From positions 25,951,001 through 26,015,000 of the forward strand of contig OX424563.1 of NCBI GenBank assembly GCA_949152475.1: 64,000 bases of DNA, read 5' to 3'. The position numbers were made by a program, and so were the translations under genes. Below are positions 12,240 to 23,332 of this stretch, in pieces (position 1 is the stretch's first letter; every line of letters begins with the position of its first letter). The notes below the pieces were generated by a model. It was not told the origin of the DNA. It worked only from the letters and a program-made list of their open reading frames with translations, and ran no database searches. The stretch is from Terebella lapidaria. Taxonomy: Eukaryota; Annelida; Polychaeta; Terebellida; Terebellidae.

Positions 12240-12645
12240 TTCCAACAATGCGAACTACACACAGAAGTGAAAAAGTAAAATCAACTGGTGTCGATGAATG
12301 TCCATATCCCCTAAAACCGGGAATTTTGACAATTTTGTGTGAAAACTGAACTTGACCTCGATCTTAAACGGTGACCTTGACCTTGGATCACAAAAATTTC
12401 ACCAGGAATGAATTCCTTGGGTCATACTTGTGTAGAAAAGTGCTACCACACGTGATTCTAGGCCTATTACTAAAAAAGTTATGTTTTGATTATGCTAATT
12501 ATCCATATCTGGCGGTTATTATGCTAATTAGCCAATAAAAAAATTTCCCCAAAGTTGGCACAGTGCCAACAAAGCTCAAAATCTCCTGGAGACACATATG
12601 AATGCATATCAATCAGAAAACCTTGCTGTTTCAACAATTTCTGGG
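12240..12645 (-). repeat. Right arm of long subterminal inverted repeat
   Basis: Inverted partner of 9095-9428 plus 9843-about 9910, without the MITE. It carries TGACCTTGACCTTGG, the reverse of the nuclear-receptor-like motif in the left arm. Confidence 0.7.
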
Positions 12646-12764
12646 TTCGTTGTCTGGCAATTAGACTATCAAAGACATGTGTAGTTATACCAAGCAGATC
12701 ACGCTTTTTTGTTGAGATATGTTGAGGAAACGAATTAGCGATTAGATTCACCAACGACAAAAGT

Positions 12765-13055
12765 GAGATTCCCTAACGATATAGGCCTAATACGTGTATA
12801 TTGTATTAGGTCCATATCATACATCATTGTGAATTCGGTGATTTATGTGACATAAATTAGCGAATGTCAAATAAAAAATAGGAAATCTGTACTAGAAGAT
12901 CATCTGTACACATCAATACATGTCAATTGGTACCTCATTTCACGTTCAACATTTGAATAACTTAGATTTGAATTAATAAAGAAAAGATCGTTAGGGAATC
13001 TTCACATGTTCGTTAGGGAATCTTCTATTTTACAAAAAACAATCGTTAGGGAATC
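12765..13055 (+). repeat. Subterminal motif CGTTAGGGAATCT in four copies
   Basis: The motif occurs inverted at about 12767 and direct at about 12988, 13010 and 13042, all within 500 bases of the right end. Its CGTTAG core also occurs in the terminal palindrome. Clusters of short repeats near the ends are typical transposase-binding sites in several DNA transposon groups; the role here is inferred. Confidence 0.55.
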
Positions 13056-13265
13056 TTTCGGCTTTTTTTCAGACGAGTTTTTCAATGCTCAAACCAACAT
13101 AAATCGCCATGTATTTGCAACGAACGGTTGTTCCGTGCGCATAAGAATCAGCAGATGTATATGTGTATCGATCACAATCGTAATTATCGGGAAAATGAAG
13201 AAAATTCAAACGAACCGCGAGTGGGTTCGCCATTGCGGGATGCACTAACGATCGTTAGTGCATCC

Positions 13266-14352
13266 AGTCTCACCACAGTGATGTTGACAAACGCAGTGGA
13301 ACGAAAAGCCGTTTAGATTACATACTTACAAGCAAACAACTACGGTTCCGTACGGCAGCAGCTCTGACCAGAGTGTGCCCCTACGCACCGGATCATTTGG
13401 CTATAGAACTCGCTAACGGAAAAAAAGGAACTGGATACTGGAAAATGAATTCCAGCCAAATCGAAACTACAGATTACAGAAATAAAGTGTTCGAGTTGGT
13501 CAATAAAGTTCATGTTAATACAGCACTTTCTGCTAATGATAAATAGGAATTCTTCAAAATAGAATTGAAAGAAATGTCTATACAACATTCCAAAACCAGC
13601 ACAAAAAACACCCGCGAAGCCAAAAACGTACTACAAAATGATTTAGATACTGCATATGTCGCATTTTTCGATGGCAATTTATCTAAAAACTTTCAATGGA
13701 AAAAAGAAACAACAGAGAAAAACTCCGCGATATATATGATACTGAATAAAAGGTGCGCAAGTACGATCCAAATTAAAATGGCTAGAACACGGTGAAAAGC
13801 CATCAAAATTTTTCTTCGATCTAGAAAAACAACGTCAAAGCAGAAATGTTATTGATGAATTAGTTACTGGCAATAGACATTTCACCATTGACAACGACAT
13901 TCTGAAAGCAGTTTCTATTGTAAGTTATACGAAAGTGATTAGATATCCAACGCACAAATACAAAACTATTTAGAAACCATGATCGTGAACGTTGCGATAA
14001 AATATTGAAGAATTAGAGATTACATAAGCTATAAGACATATGAAAAAAGAACAAGCCACGTGGACCAGACGGTATAACACCCGAATTTTACAAACTATAT
14101 TGGCCAATTATCCGAACACTATTCTTGGATATGGTACAAGAGACACAAGCGAAAAAAAAATTGCCACGCTCACCGCGTAAATCTATATTGACTTTGATTC
14201 ACAAGAAAGGAGACACAAAACTTTTGAAAAATTACAGACCAGTGTGTATCACAAACTATGATTATAAAACATTAGCTTTTACCCTGTCGAAAAGACTACA
14301 AAAAGTACTAGCATATCTAGTACACACGGACCAATCTGGATATATAAAAAAT
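13266..14352 (+). pseudogene. LINE endonuclease C-terminus and start of reverse transcriptase
   Basis: The LINE resumes with SHHSDVDKRSGTKSRLDYIL and APDHLAIELA, whose Asp-His is the last endonuclease block. A degraded linker follows (KWLEHGEKPSKFFFDLEKQ), then GPDGITPEFYKLYW and LIHKKGDTKLLKNYRPVC, the first RT blocks. At least three frameshifts are needed to read through. It ends at YIKN where the tandem-repeat element has inserted. Confidence 0.7.
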
Positions 14353-15645
14353 AAGCCCAAGGGCTAAGAAAGGTTACCGGACAATATATATTTTAGATAT
14401 TAGTATTTTGTCCAGTGACCTTGAAAATAAGGTCATTGGTCAATTTAAGGACACGATAATATTCGGCATATGTCATTTCTAGTATGTCCACAATTGATTC
14501 CTAAGCTGTAAAGTCAATAATAAGCTAGATATTAGCCATTATGTCCTGTGACCTTGAAAATGAGGTCAAAGGTCGAATTCAAGGTCATAACAATATTCAG
14601 CATATATCATTTCCTATATGTTCATAATTGATTCCTAAGCCTTAAAGTCGATAATAAGCAAGATATTAGCAATTTTGTCCTGTGACCTTGGAAATGAGGT
14701 CAATGGTCAAATTCAAGGTCACGAGAATATTCAGCATATATCATTTCCTATATGTTCACAATTGATTCCTAAGCTGTAAAGTCGATAATAAGCGAGATAT
14801 TAGCCATTTTGTCCTGTGACCTTGAAAATGAGGCCAAAGGTCAAATTCAAGGTCACGAGAATATTCAGTATATATCATTTTATATATGTTCACAATGGAT
14901 TCCTAAGCTTTAAAGTCGATAATAAGCGAGATATTAGCCATTTTGTCCCGTGACCTTGAAAATGAGGTCAAAGGTCAAATTCAAGGTCACGAGAATATTC
15001 AGCATAATATCATTTCCTATATGTCCACAATCGATTTCTAAGCTGTAAAGTCGATAATAAGCGAGATATTAGCCATTTTGTCCTGTGACCTTGAAAATGA
15101 GGTCAAAGGTCAAATTCAAGGTCACGAGAATATTCAGCATATATCATTTCCTATATGTCCACAATTGATTCCTAGTCTCTAATCTCAATATTAAGTGAGA
15201 TATTAGGCTTAATGTGTCCCATTATAAAGCATAGGAGAATTTAACATGGGAAAGTCCCATTTGGGCCGAGTTTGGGCCCAAAATGGCCCACGATTCAAGG
15301 GCAACGAAACTTATACACATCGTAGGAGTACATATGTAGAGTGTTATGCATCAGTAAGAAAAAAAGTTATTGAACAGATTTTGAGAGAATGGCCGCCAAA
15401 GTCCAAAATCAGGCATTTTTCGTCAAAAATGGCCGCCATTTTGAAAAAAATGCGGAAATCAGAAAACTAAAAAAAAAACTTTCCTGGATATATTTTTAGG
15501 TATTTTTGTGCAAAATTTCAGAAAGATTTGACCATATACTTTAAAGATAAAAATGTGAACGGACGGACGACGGACGACGGACGGACGACGGACGACGGAC
15601 GCAACGCCATGCCAATAGGTTATCGGACCATAGGTCCGGTAACCT
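14353..15645 (+). mobile_element. Tandem-repeat element of the GGTCA family, copy A
   Basis: The left end begins near AGCCCAAGGGCT and continues AGGTTACCGGAC; the right end is GTCCGGTAACCTA, its inverted copy (12 bp). Between them are about six units of about 134 bp, each with TGACCTTGA, AGGTCA, AGGTCA and TCAAGGTCA. A unique 3' block follows (about 15220-15545), then a GGACGAC microsatellite (about 15558-15602). It interrupts LINE codons and is flanked by A runs on both sides. No protein is encoded, so it must be moved by another element. Confidence 0.7.
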
Positions 15646-15650
15646 AAAAA

Positions 15651-17735
15651 AGATATATCGGGACGAACGCAAGACTAATAAGCGACATTTAAGAATACAC
15701 TGAAAATTTTAACTTTGACGGAGCGATTATATGTTTGGATTTCGAAGAAGCTTTCGACCGCCTCGAATGGAATTTCATATATAGTGTTCTAGAAAAGTTT
15801 GGTTTCGGGTCCATATTTATAAATTGGATCAAAACTCTGTATGCATCTCCAATAATATCCATAAAAAACAACGGTTGGCTATCTCGCCCTATCGATATGT
15901 CGCGTGTGGTTCGCCAAAGATGCCCCGTACCGTCTCAGCGCTTCTGTTCATCTTAGCAGTCGAGATAATGTCAATATCGATCCGGAATAACAATCTCATA
16001 AATGGTTTCCGTTTCGGATTATAATGAGCATTTCAAACTTACTCAATATGCCGATGACACGACACTTTTGCTATCTGACACAGAATCGATTCACGAGTCC
16101 TTACAGATGATTAGACATTTTTGTACAATGTCTGGAATGAAACTCAATGTCGAGAAATACACAGGCATCTGGCTTGGATGTTTCAAAACCAATCCAAGTG
16201 AATACAGGGGGATAACCTTTAAAAACGAACAGGTACGCTGTCTGGATATTTATATTGGTCATGACAAAAAAGCATGCGACAAAGAAAATTGGATCAACCG
16301 TATTAAGTCTATGCAAAACTCCCTACACGTCTGGAAAAGTAGAAAATTGACACTATATGGAAAAGTACTCATTATCAAAGCTGTGGTGTTGTCCAAACTG
16401 ATATATCCACTTACAGTTTTACCTGTTCCAAACGAGATTATCAAACAGATAAACACCATGTTTTTCGGTTTTATATGGAACAAGACTGACAGAATCAAGC
16501 GTAATATATTGTGTAACAAAATGGAAGATGGTGGCATAGAAATGGTAAATATAGATTATAAAATCATGGCTTTAAAAGCGTCATGGATTCCACGGCTCAT
16601 TAAAGATCAAAGAATATCTTCCATTTTGAACTGGAATATGTCGCAGAAATGTCTGTCTTTAGAAATACTGTTGGAAGAGGGTATATCTGATTATCTCGTA
16701 ATAGAAAAATCAACTAACATGTCTCGTTTTTACGCACAGACATGCGCTGTTTCCAACTCTTGTAACTATTTCATGAAAGAATACAATAACTGCCCATACC
16801 AACAATTTCCCCAACCAATATGGTGTAATAAGTATATATGCATGAACATTCAACCTTTGTTAATGAAACATTGGATTAGAAGTGGTATTATTTGGATTAA
16901 AGATCTATTCATTGAACATAATTTTAAAACAACGTTTCAACTTTACAATACACTGTTGCAAAGAAATAACTGGATATCAGAATATTGCATGGTGAAAAAG
17001 CTTGTGATATCTCGATGTGAATCATATGATCTGTCTAGACTACCCACCATCAACATAAGCAATAACATATATCTGATACATGGAAATACAAGAGTATCAG
17101 TAGAAAATATAACTGCCAAACTGCTGTACAAAATTTTGATTGCTAAAAATACCAAAATGTCTCATGTAGAAAAGAAATGGAGTGAAGAATTTGGAATAAA
17201 TTACACTCGACTCAGGTGGAGAGAAGTATATATGTGTAGAATTAATAAGCTACCGTGTAATAAATTATCAGAGTTTCAATATAAATTAGTTCACAACCTT
17301 CTTGTAAGCAGAGAAATCCTATGTAAATGGAAAAGACGTGATTGTCCATTATGTCCAATTTGTAAACAATTAGAAACTGTTAAACATATATACTATGATT
17401 GTATATATATAAATGAATTATGGGAACATATAGGAAAATGTATCAAATGTGATATCACATGGAAGTCGATTGTATTAGGGTATACTGGTGATAACAATAT
17501 TATTTTGATGAGACACCTGTTATTCACAACTATTTTGTACAGTATTCACAAAAAATGGTTAGCAGGTATAACAATAGAAAACACATATACACCGAATAAA
17601 GTAAAAAATGAAATGACAAAGGACCTCCGTAGATGGTATGAAATATTTCAAGTCAAAAAAAGTATTGCCTTTTGTAATTATGAATGTGTTCAAATATGGA
17701 AGAAAATAGTATGTGAAATGTTCTCCACCCTCTCC
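15651..17735 (+). pseudogene. LINE reverse transcriptase core and C-terminal domain
   Basis: The RT continues with CLDFEEAFDRLEWNFI, then after two frame changes enters an open frame from about 16002. There TQYADDTTLLLSD holds the catalytic YADD. The region after it (ENWINRIKSMQNSLHVWKSR, then FQYKLVHNLLVSREILCKWK and CPLCPICKQLETVKHIYYDC) is the thumb plus a Cys/His knuckle typical of Tx1/L1-type LINEs. The open frame runs on into the 86-bp tandem repeat to 17858, so its last about 40 residues are not LINE protein. Confidence 0.75.
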
Positions 17736-17738
17736 ACT

Positions 17739-17942
17739 AGCCCCGGCCTCCGACACAGACATCAGACAGGAGTCCATGCTCAACTCAATTCCACTCAGCT
17801 ACAACAAACACACCATACTCTACCAGCCCCGGCCTCCGACACAGACAGCAAACAGTAGACCATGACCAACTCAACACTATAGAACTACAACAAACACACC
17901 CACTCCCACCAGCCCCGGCCTCCGACACTGACAAAAAGTTAC
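17739..17942 (+). repeat. 86-bp tandem repeat, two full units and a partial third
   Basis: AGCCCCGGCCTCCGACAC starts units at 17739, 17825 and 17911, a period of 86. The units are followed by a GC-rich stretch with GTGCGCGTG repeats near 17950-18015. Confidence 0.8.
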
Positions 17943-18426
17943 ATATTAGTGCGCGTGGGATAGACGGGGAGGTGTGTGCGCGTGATAGACGGGGGAGGTG
18001 TGTGCGCATGCGCGTGGGATAGACGTGTTTCTCGTTAGCTCTTGAAATTTTCATTAAAATCGGAGATAATTAATCATTTTACATGAAAACATCATCATTT
18101 TATGAGGGAAACCCATACAAAGATCATATGGAACAAAAACAAGAACAGTACAGCGGTACAGGGTCTACTTATGAGATTATTTTCGTGATCTCGGCAAATC
18201 CGAGGGAAATCACGAGACTCAGTGGGGGCGCCATCTTGGAAATTTCGCCATGTCAAACACTACCAAAACTGTTTGAAATTTTATAAAACTTACTTCAAGA
18301 GACCCTGGACGTTGTATCCTAATTCAAGAAATCTGGAACGTTGTATCCTTTGACATAAGTTGTCACGAATTCAGTACATCATACAAAACAACAACTCGTC
18401 TGACACGGGTAGGCGGCCCCAAAGCT

Positions 18427-18570
18427 GCTGACCCGCTGTCATTCAGACACCTGTAACTGTACCAATAATGGAAATCAAAGGCACTATCAACCATATCTGC
18501 TGACCTACTGTCACTCAGACACATTTTTACTGTACCAATAATGGAATTCGAAGGCACCACCAACTATACC
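18427..18570 (+). repeat. 72-bp tandem repeat, two units
   Basis: GCTGACC followed by CTGTCA and CAGACAC starts units at 18427 and 18499. Each ends with TGTACCAATAATGGAA and a GGCAC block. It lies just before the LINE ORF1 and may be part of that LINE's leader. Confidence 0.7.
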
Positions 18571-18692
18571 AGTGACTGATCTATTTTGTACTACCAGGTA
18601 GGCGGCCTAAAAGGAAAACTTGGAATAACAACAATAGGCCTACCCGATGTACACTTGATCCGTACCACTACCAACAAACCAATGAGCTGATG

Positions 18693-19173
18693 AGCTGACA
18701 CCAAATACCACCATCCTGATATCGTCAGACTCCCGTGGCCGAGGACTAGGTGATAAACTGAAGTCCTGCACTGACCTTCCGGGCCCGCTGAGCGTCATAG
18801 CCAGAAGCATTGGAGGAGCTGACATTGAGAGACACTAACTAGATCATTGATTGCGGAAATTTTTAAACTCGATAAAAATGACAGGCCGATAGTAATTTTG
18901 TATGCAGGTATCTGCAGCCTCACAATAAAAAAGCACAGATATGTCTCCTACCCAATTGAATCAACAGAAGCCGGGAAGCTGCAAATAACTCGAGACTTAG
19001 ACACCTTTTGGGAAACTTGTCAGAACGCAAATCTGGAGTTGTTGGTCACAATCATATACCCAGCCGATCTACAGACAACAACCGAAACATTTGGACACGG
19101 GAGCAAAACATCAGGCCCCAATGATGAGAAAACCAGACAACAGAAGAAACTAGAAGAAAACAGAAATAAATGA
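18693..19173 (+). pseudogene. LINE ORF1, SGNH/GDSL-esterase-like, frame-broken
   Basis: One frame gives TTILISSDSRGRGLGDKL, resembling the first catalytic block of SGNH hydrolases with the Ser in SDSRG. A stop follows near 18838. The next frame gives RPIVILYAGICSLT and LELLVTIIYPADLQ, which fit later core strands of that fold. CR1-type elements are known to carry esterase-like ORF1 proteins. The identification rests on short motifs. Confidence 0.5.
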
Positions 19174-19468
19174 CTATATTAGTACTAAAGCTAATGAACA
19201 GAAAACAACTATAATTAACCACACCCGAAAGACGGCATCCACCCCGATCAACACTCGCAGGAAAAAATCTTCAACAGAATTAAAAACACTTGTATCCACC
19301 TGCTCCGTAATGATCAAGATACAGAACTAACAGCAACTGAGTCGGGCTCTGAACCTGAGGAACACAAACACAAAAGACGGAAAACCAACTAAGCCAGAAC
19401 CGAGGGTATGTGTTGGCGGCCTCAAAGCTGCTGACTTGACTTGTTGGGTAACTATGAACTCCTAAAAA

Positions 19469-20448
19469 ATGCCTCAACTCACCAGAATGCTACTCTCGAG
19501 CTTCACCATACTGCATATTTCCCTGGCACTAAGTCATCAAGCCGAGTCGTATAAGTCCATGTATGGCATACATGCCAGAAACCAAAAACACTGGCCATGC
19601 CTTGTTAGCCCCCATCGGCCCCCTCGTGACAAAGTACGGACCAGTGAAGACCACATCGTGGACATATTCTCGCTGACACTATTACTGAGCGGTGACATCG
19701 AGCTCAACATCGGCCATAATTCAACGGTGTACATGTGTGGTCACTGTGAGCTTCGAGTCGGTTGGTCAGCCATAGCAGTCTGTTGCGATGGCTGCGATAT
19801 ATGGTATCACAAATCATGTTTGTCAGTGGCAACAGCAGACCATGTGGTATGGCTGTGCTGCAAATGTGACTCGAAAAACGTGACCTCATTTTACCATTCA
19901 TTCGCACTAGAAATACCATTATACAACAGTTATAGTCCACTTGCTGGAAACCACTCGATTGATATAACTTCCCCAACAGCAGAAAGCTTTCAACCACCCA
20001 GCCACAGCAGCCCCAACACAAAAAACCAAGATACGAAATCACAACTAATCAGTAATAGCACTAATATCCACAGATTACCAGCCCAAACCAACTTAAGAAC
20101 ATTAACTGTTAATTGCAATAGTATACAAGGTGAAAGTGTGGAACTCAAACCTGCATGGGCACAACATCGAAACTGGGATCCGACGTCCTGGATGATGAAG
20201 TCTTCCCAGAAGGGTACGTCCCGTACAGGAAAGACAGGAAACATGGCGGAGGCGGTGTATTTATGGCCATCAAATCATGCTACCCATCGTCAAGAAGCGA
20301 CACCAGAAAGTTGGAAGGAAAAAGTGAATAGGTGTGGGCGAGAGTCGCCTTACACTCATCCAAGGACTTATTTGTGGGCAGTTTCCACAAACCACCATCT
20401 AGAAACAAGCCGAATTCAAAGAATTGCATAATGTCCTAACACAAGCTT
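19469..20448 (+). pseudogene. LINE ORF2 N-terminus: PHD finger and start of endonuclease
   Basis: An ATG at 19469 opens a frame containing LLLSGDIELNIG, a common lead-in in invertebrate CR1-like ORF2s. Then comes a C4HC3 PHD-type zinc finger: MCGHCEL, CCDGCDIWYHKSC and CCKCDS. LRTLTVNCNSIQG starts the endonuclease. The frame then shifts: VLDDEVFPEGYVPYRKDRKH, GGGGVFMAIKSCYP and LFVGSFHKPP are seen one frame over. It is cut at the AAGCTT site by the inserted LINE. Confidence 0.65.
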
Positions 20449-23326
20449 GGTTTGGTTTGGTTTTATTCATAGGAACCAACATTTTGAACATACAGGTGAA
20501 ACATAAAGCGAATGAATGACAAATATATACATATACATGTGGTGATACAATGGTACAAAATGGTGGTTGATCTGGGATAGCCCATGAAAGTTTAGTATGT
20601 ATAAAAACTTATTTCCAATGGGGTCCCATGAGAGATGAAATGGATGACAACAAGAAGGAACAGATTGACAAATTGACATGTGAGCAAAGACAGATATGTA
20701 CACAAGAACAGAACTATTTTACAGAATGTACCAAGATGTTGATGTGGATTGTCGGTGATGAAGTAGGGATTTTAATTTAGTATTGAAGTTGGGCTTGCTA
20801 TGAATTTCTTTGATATTTACTGGTAACGAGTTCCACTGTTTTATGGCGTTAGAGTAAAAGGTAGTTGGAGTTACAGAATGGACTTTAGGGACTACGAAGC
20901 TGTGATTGCTGAATCTTGTGTTATAAGCATGACTAGTTTTCACAAAGGTATTTTCAAAGTAAGTGGGGCCTGTATTGTAGTAGATATTATGGACCATATT
21001 TAAACTAAGTTGGCACACTCTATTTTCTATGTTAGGAAATGAAAGTTTTGACAGTTCGTTGTTACCAACATGATACATAGGACCTTCATTGAGGATGAAC
21101 CGTTTTGGATGACTTGTAGTTTACGCTTTAGTGTACTATTGAGAGAGCGATACCAAGACATACAACCATAATCAATATTACTTTGGATGAGTGCTACGCA
21201 GTGTGTTTTACGAGTTTTTTTGTGACAGATGTCTGGCATTTCTGCACAAGAATTTATGTCGGTTGTTGGATTTTTTAACAATGTTTTCTACCATGTATTT
21301 GCCTGACAAATTACAGTCGATAAGCGAACCAAGATATTTTATTCATGGTTTAGATTTGATAGGTTGATCATTAGTGGGTATTTCAATACCGTTACATGAC
21401 TCAAGCTTACGTTTAGGACCAAATAATACCCATTCACATTTACCCATATTAAGTGACAATTTATTTTCGATAAGCCCGTTGTTACATAGATTGAGTTCAG
21501 ATTCCAGATGTCTCGAAATTACATCAGGGTCTGTATGAGGTGAGATGATGATACTGTCATCAGCATACAAGATAAATTTTGATTTAACAAATAAAAGCGT
21601 GTCGTTAGAGTAACACAAGTACAACAAAGGTCCCAAAAGGCTTCCCTGAGGAACGCCGCTGGTGATTCCAAGTTTGTCTAATGAGGTGCCACTTACGTAC
21701 ACAATTTGACTGCGGTTAGATAAGTAGGATAGAAACCATTTGTAATCGACACCCATGTATGTGAGTTTTTTACATAATATATGGTGATTGACACAATCAA
21801 ATGCCTTTTGTACATCCAACGCTACAAGACCAACATATTTACCAACAGACACTTCTTTTTTGATGAGGTCAGTGAGATACGTGAGATATGAATTTGTGGG
21901 ATAACTGGTTCCGAAACCTGATTGGTATTCATAGATTAACTTGTGTTCAGTGAGATAGCTTTCTGGTAGAACATAAACAGCTTTCTCTAGAATTTTAGAG
22001 ACAATACTGAGTACACTTATTGGTCGATAGTTTCCAACTTCTAGTTTGGAGTCCTTTTTATGAAATGGTGTGATTCTTGCCAGTTTTAGATCATCTGGTA
22101 CATTACAACTAGTGATTGATAGGTTGATGATATGACATAGCGGAATCTTCAGAACCCTGCATCAGAACCATCTCTGAGAAATCTTGCCGGTATGCCGTCA
22201 AGGCCTGTACTTTTGTTGTAGTTCAGATTTGACAATTCCGTTTCGACAAAGTTGGTTGTGACCTTCTGCAAAACAAGATGCCGACCTTTAGTGAGCTTGG
22301 ACTTGTACAACATTTCTACTTTCTCAGACAGAATACCAAACATTGTACACACTGATGGTAATTTATTGACCAACAGGTTAGCGACGTTAGTAAAGAAACT
22401 GTTTATATGATTACCAATGGTAACTGGATCATGACAATTTTGGTTGTTTATGTTTAACACAATATTGCTGACCTTCCTAGTAGTTTGTTGATATCCTAAT
22501 GATTTTAGATGAGACCACAGTTTCTTAGGATTGCTGCAGTTTTCTTCAATTTTATCTTGTATAAATGATGCCTTAGCTTTGTTGAGAGAACGTTGAAACA
22601 GGTTACGGACCTTACAATACTCTTTATACAAACATATATCAGACGGCCTCACTTTGATTCGTTTATACAATTCATCTCGCAGAGATCTGAGTTGTAGTTG
22701 TTCTCTGGTCATCCACTTTTCAGTTCTACATTTGACTCTTAATTCTTTTACCGGTGCAATCATGTCGATGGTGTTAATAATCTTTTCTAATAATCTTTTT
22801 GAAAACTGACCGAGATACATTCACATCTTTAGACATAGTGACATCACTCCAATCGATATTGTTCAAAATATTGACATATTCTTCCTTATCATAGTTTTTC
22901 ATTGACCTCATTTTAACAACATTGTTTGAGTGTCCTTGGCCTTTACAGAGTTTCCCTTGACAGTAGATTATGTTGTGGTCTGACAATCCTATGCTGAGCG
23001 TACCTGTGCGGGTGATATTTTCTTTGGCATTACACAGAATATGGTCTAGTACAGTGCTAGTTGTGGGGGTAACCCTTGTTGGTTCATCTATCAGTTGACA
23101 TAGGTTATACAAATTGATGATATCAAGGTATTTTTTACACATGGGGCTTGATTTTTCAGCAAAATTTATGTTTATATCTCCTAGAGTATAACATTCTTGG
23201 TCTACAGTTATTTCAGACAGAGTTTTTTCTAGGTATACAAGGAAGTCTGTACATTTCGGAGGTCTATAGCAGGCAGCAAAGAGGAGCGGCTTGGACTCCG
23301 GTTGAAGGATGTCTACCTATCCAGCT
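20449..23326 (-). mobile_element. 5'-truncated minus-strand LINE inserted in the previous LINE
   Basis: It is flanked by the 6-bp direct repeat AAGCTT. On the minus strand it begins inside an endonuclease domain (LFAACYRPPKC, YTLGDININF, LSDHNIIYC), then a linker, then RT with LDVQKAFDCVNHHIL, GVPQGSLLGPLLYL and LYADDSIIIS. The C-terminal region ends with TPTTFYSNAIKQWNSLP and the 3' end has AAACC repeats. Frameshifts occur near 22790, 22160 and 21850. The PPK and GDINI forms suggest a CR1- or Jockey-like group. Confidence 0.75.
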
Positions 23327-23332
23327 AAGCTT

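Larger units (their letters stand above)
8919..13265. mobile_element. 4.35-kb DNA element with 38-bp terminal inverted repeats, inserted in the LINE
   Basis: The ends 8919-8956 and 13228-13265 are exact inverted copies (38 bp). The outer 28 bp of each is itself a perfect palindrome, GGATGCACTAACGA joined to its reverse complement. Inside are long inverted arms (about 9095-9428 plus 9843-9910, and about 12240-12645). The interior has no transposase that I recognise, only short open frames, so it looks non-autonomous or decayed. It splits the endonuclease domain of the LINE; reading of LINE protein resumes just after 13265 with SHHSDVDKRSG. No clear target-site duplication is seen. Confidence 0.75.
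8284..17735 (+). mobile_element. Tx1/L1-like non-LTR retrotransposon, split by two later insertions
   Basis: The endonuclease, reverse transcriptase and C-terminal parts occur in order on one strand: 8284-8918, 13266-14352 and 15651-about 17735. The two gaps are separate mobile elements (8919-13265 and 14353-15645). Removing the second gap restores a continuous phrase of the RT domain, SGYIKN followed by RYIGTNARLISD, a block typical of L1-like RTs. The long C-terminal region with a Cys/His cluster and the general sequence pattern fit the Tx1/L1 group. No ORF1 is recognised upstream. The copy carries several frameshifts and is dead. The 3' end appears to abut an 86-bp tandem repeat. Confidence 0.75.

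Noticed and set aside
14400..15240. CRISPR-like regular array
   Set aside because: The units are about 134 bp with no unique spacers and lie in a eukaryotic genome; it is a tandem-repeat transposon interior.
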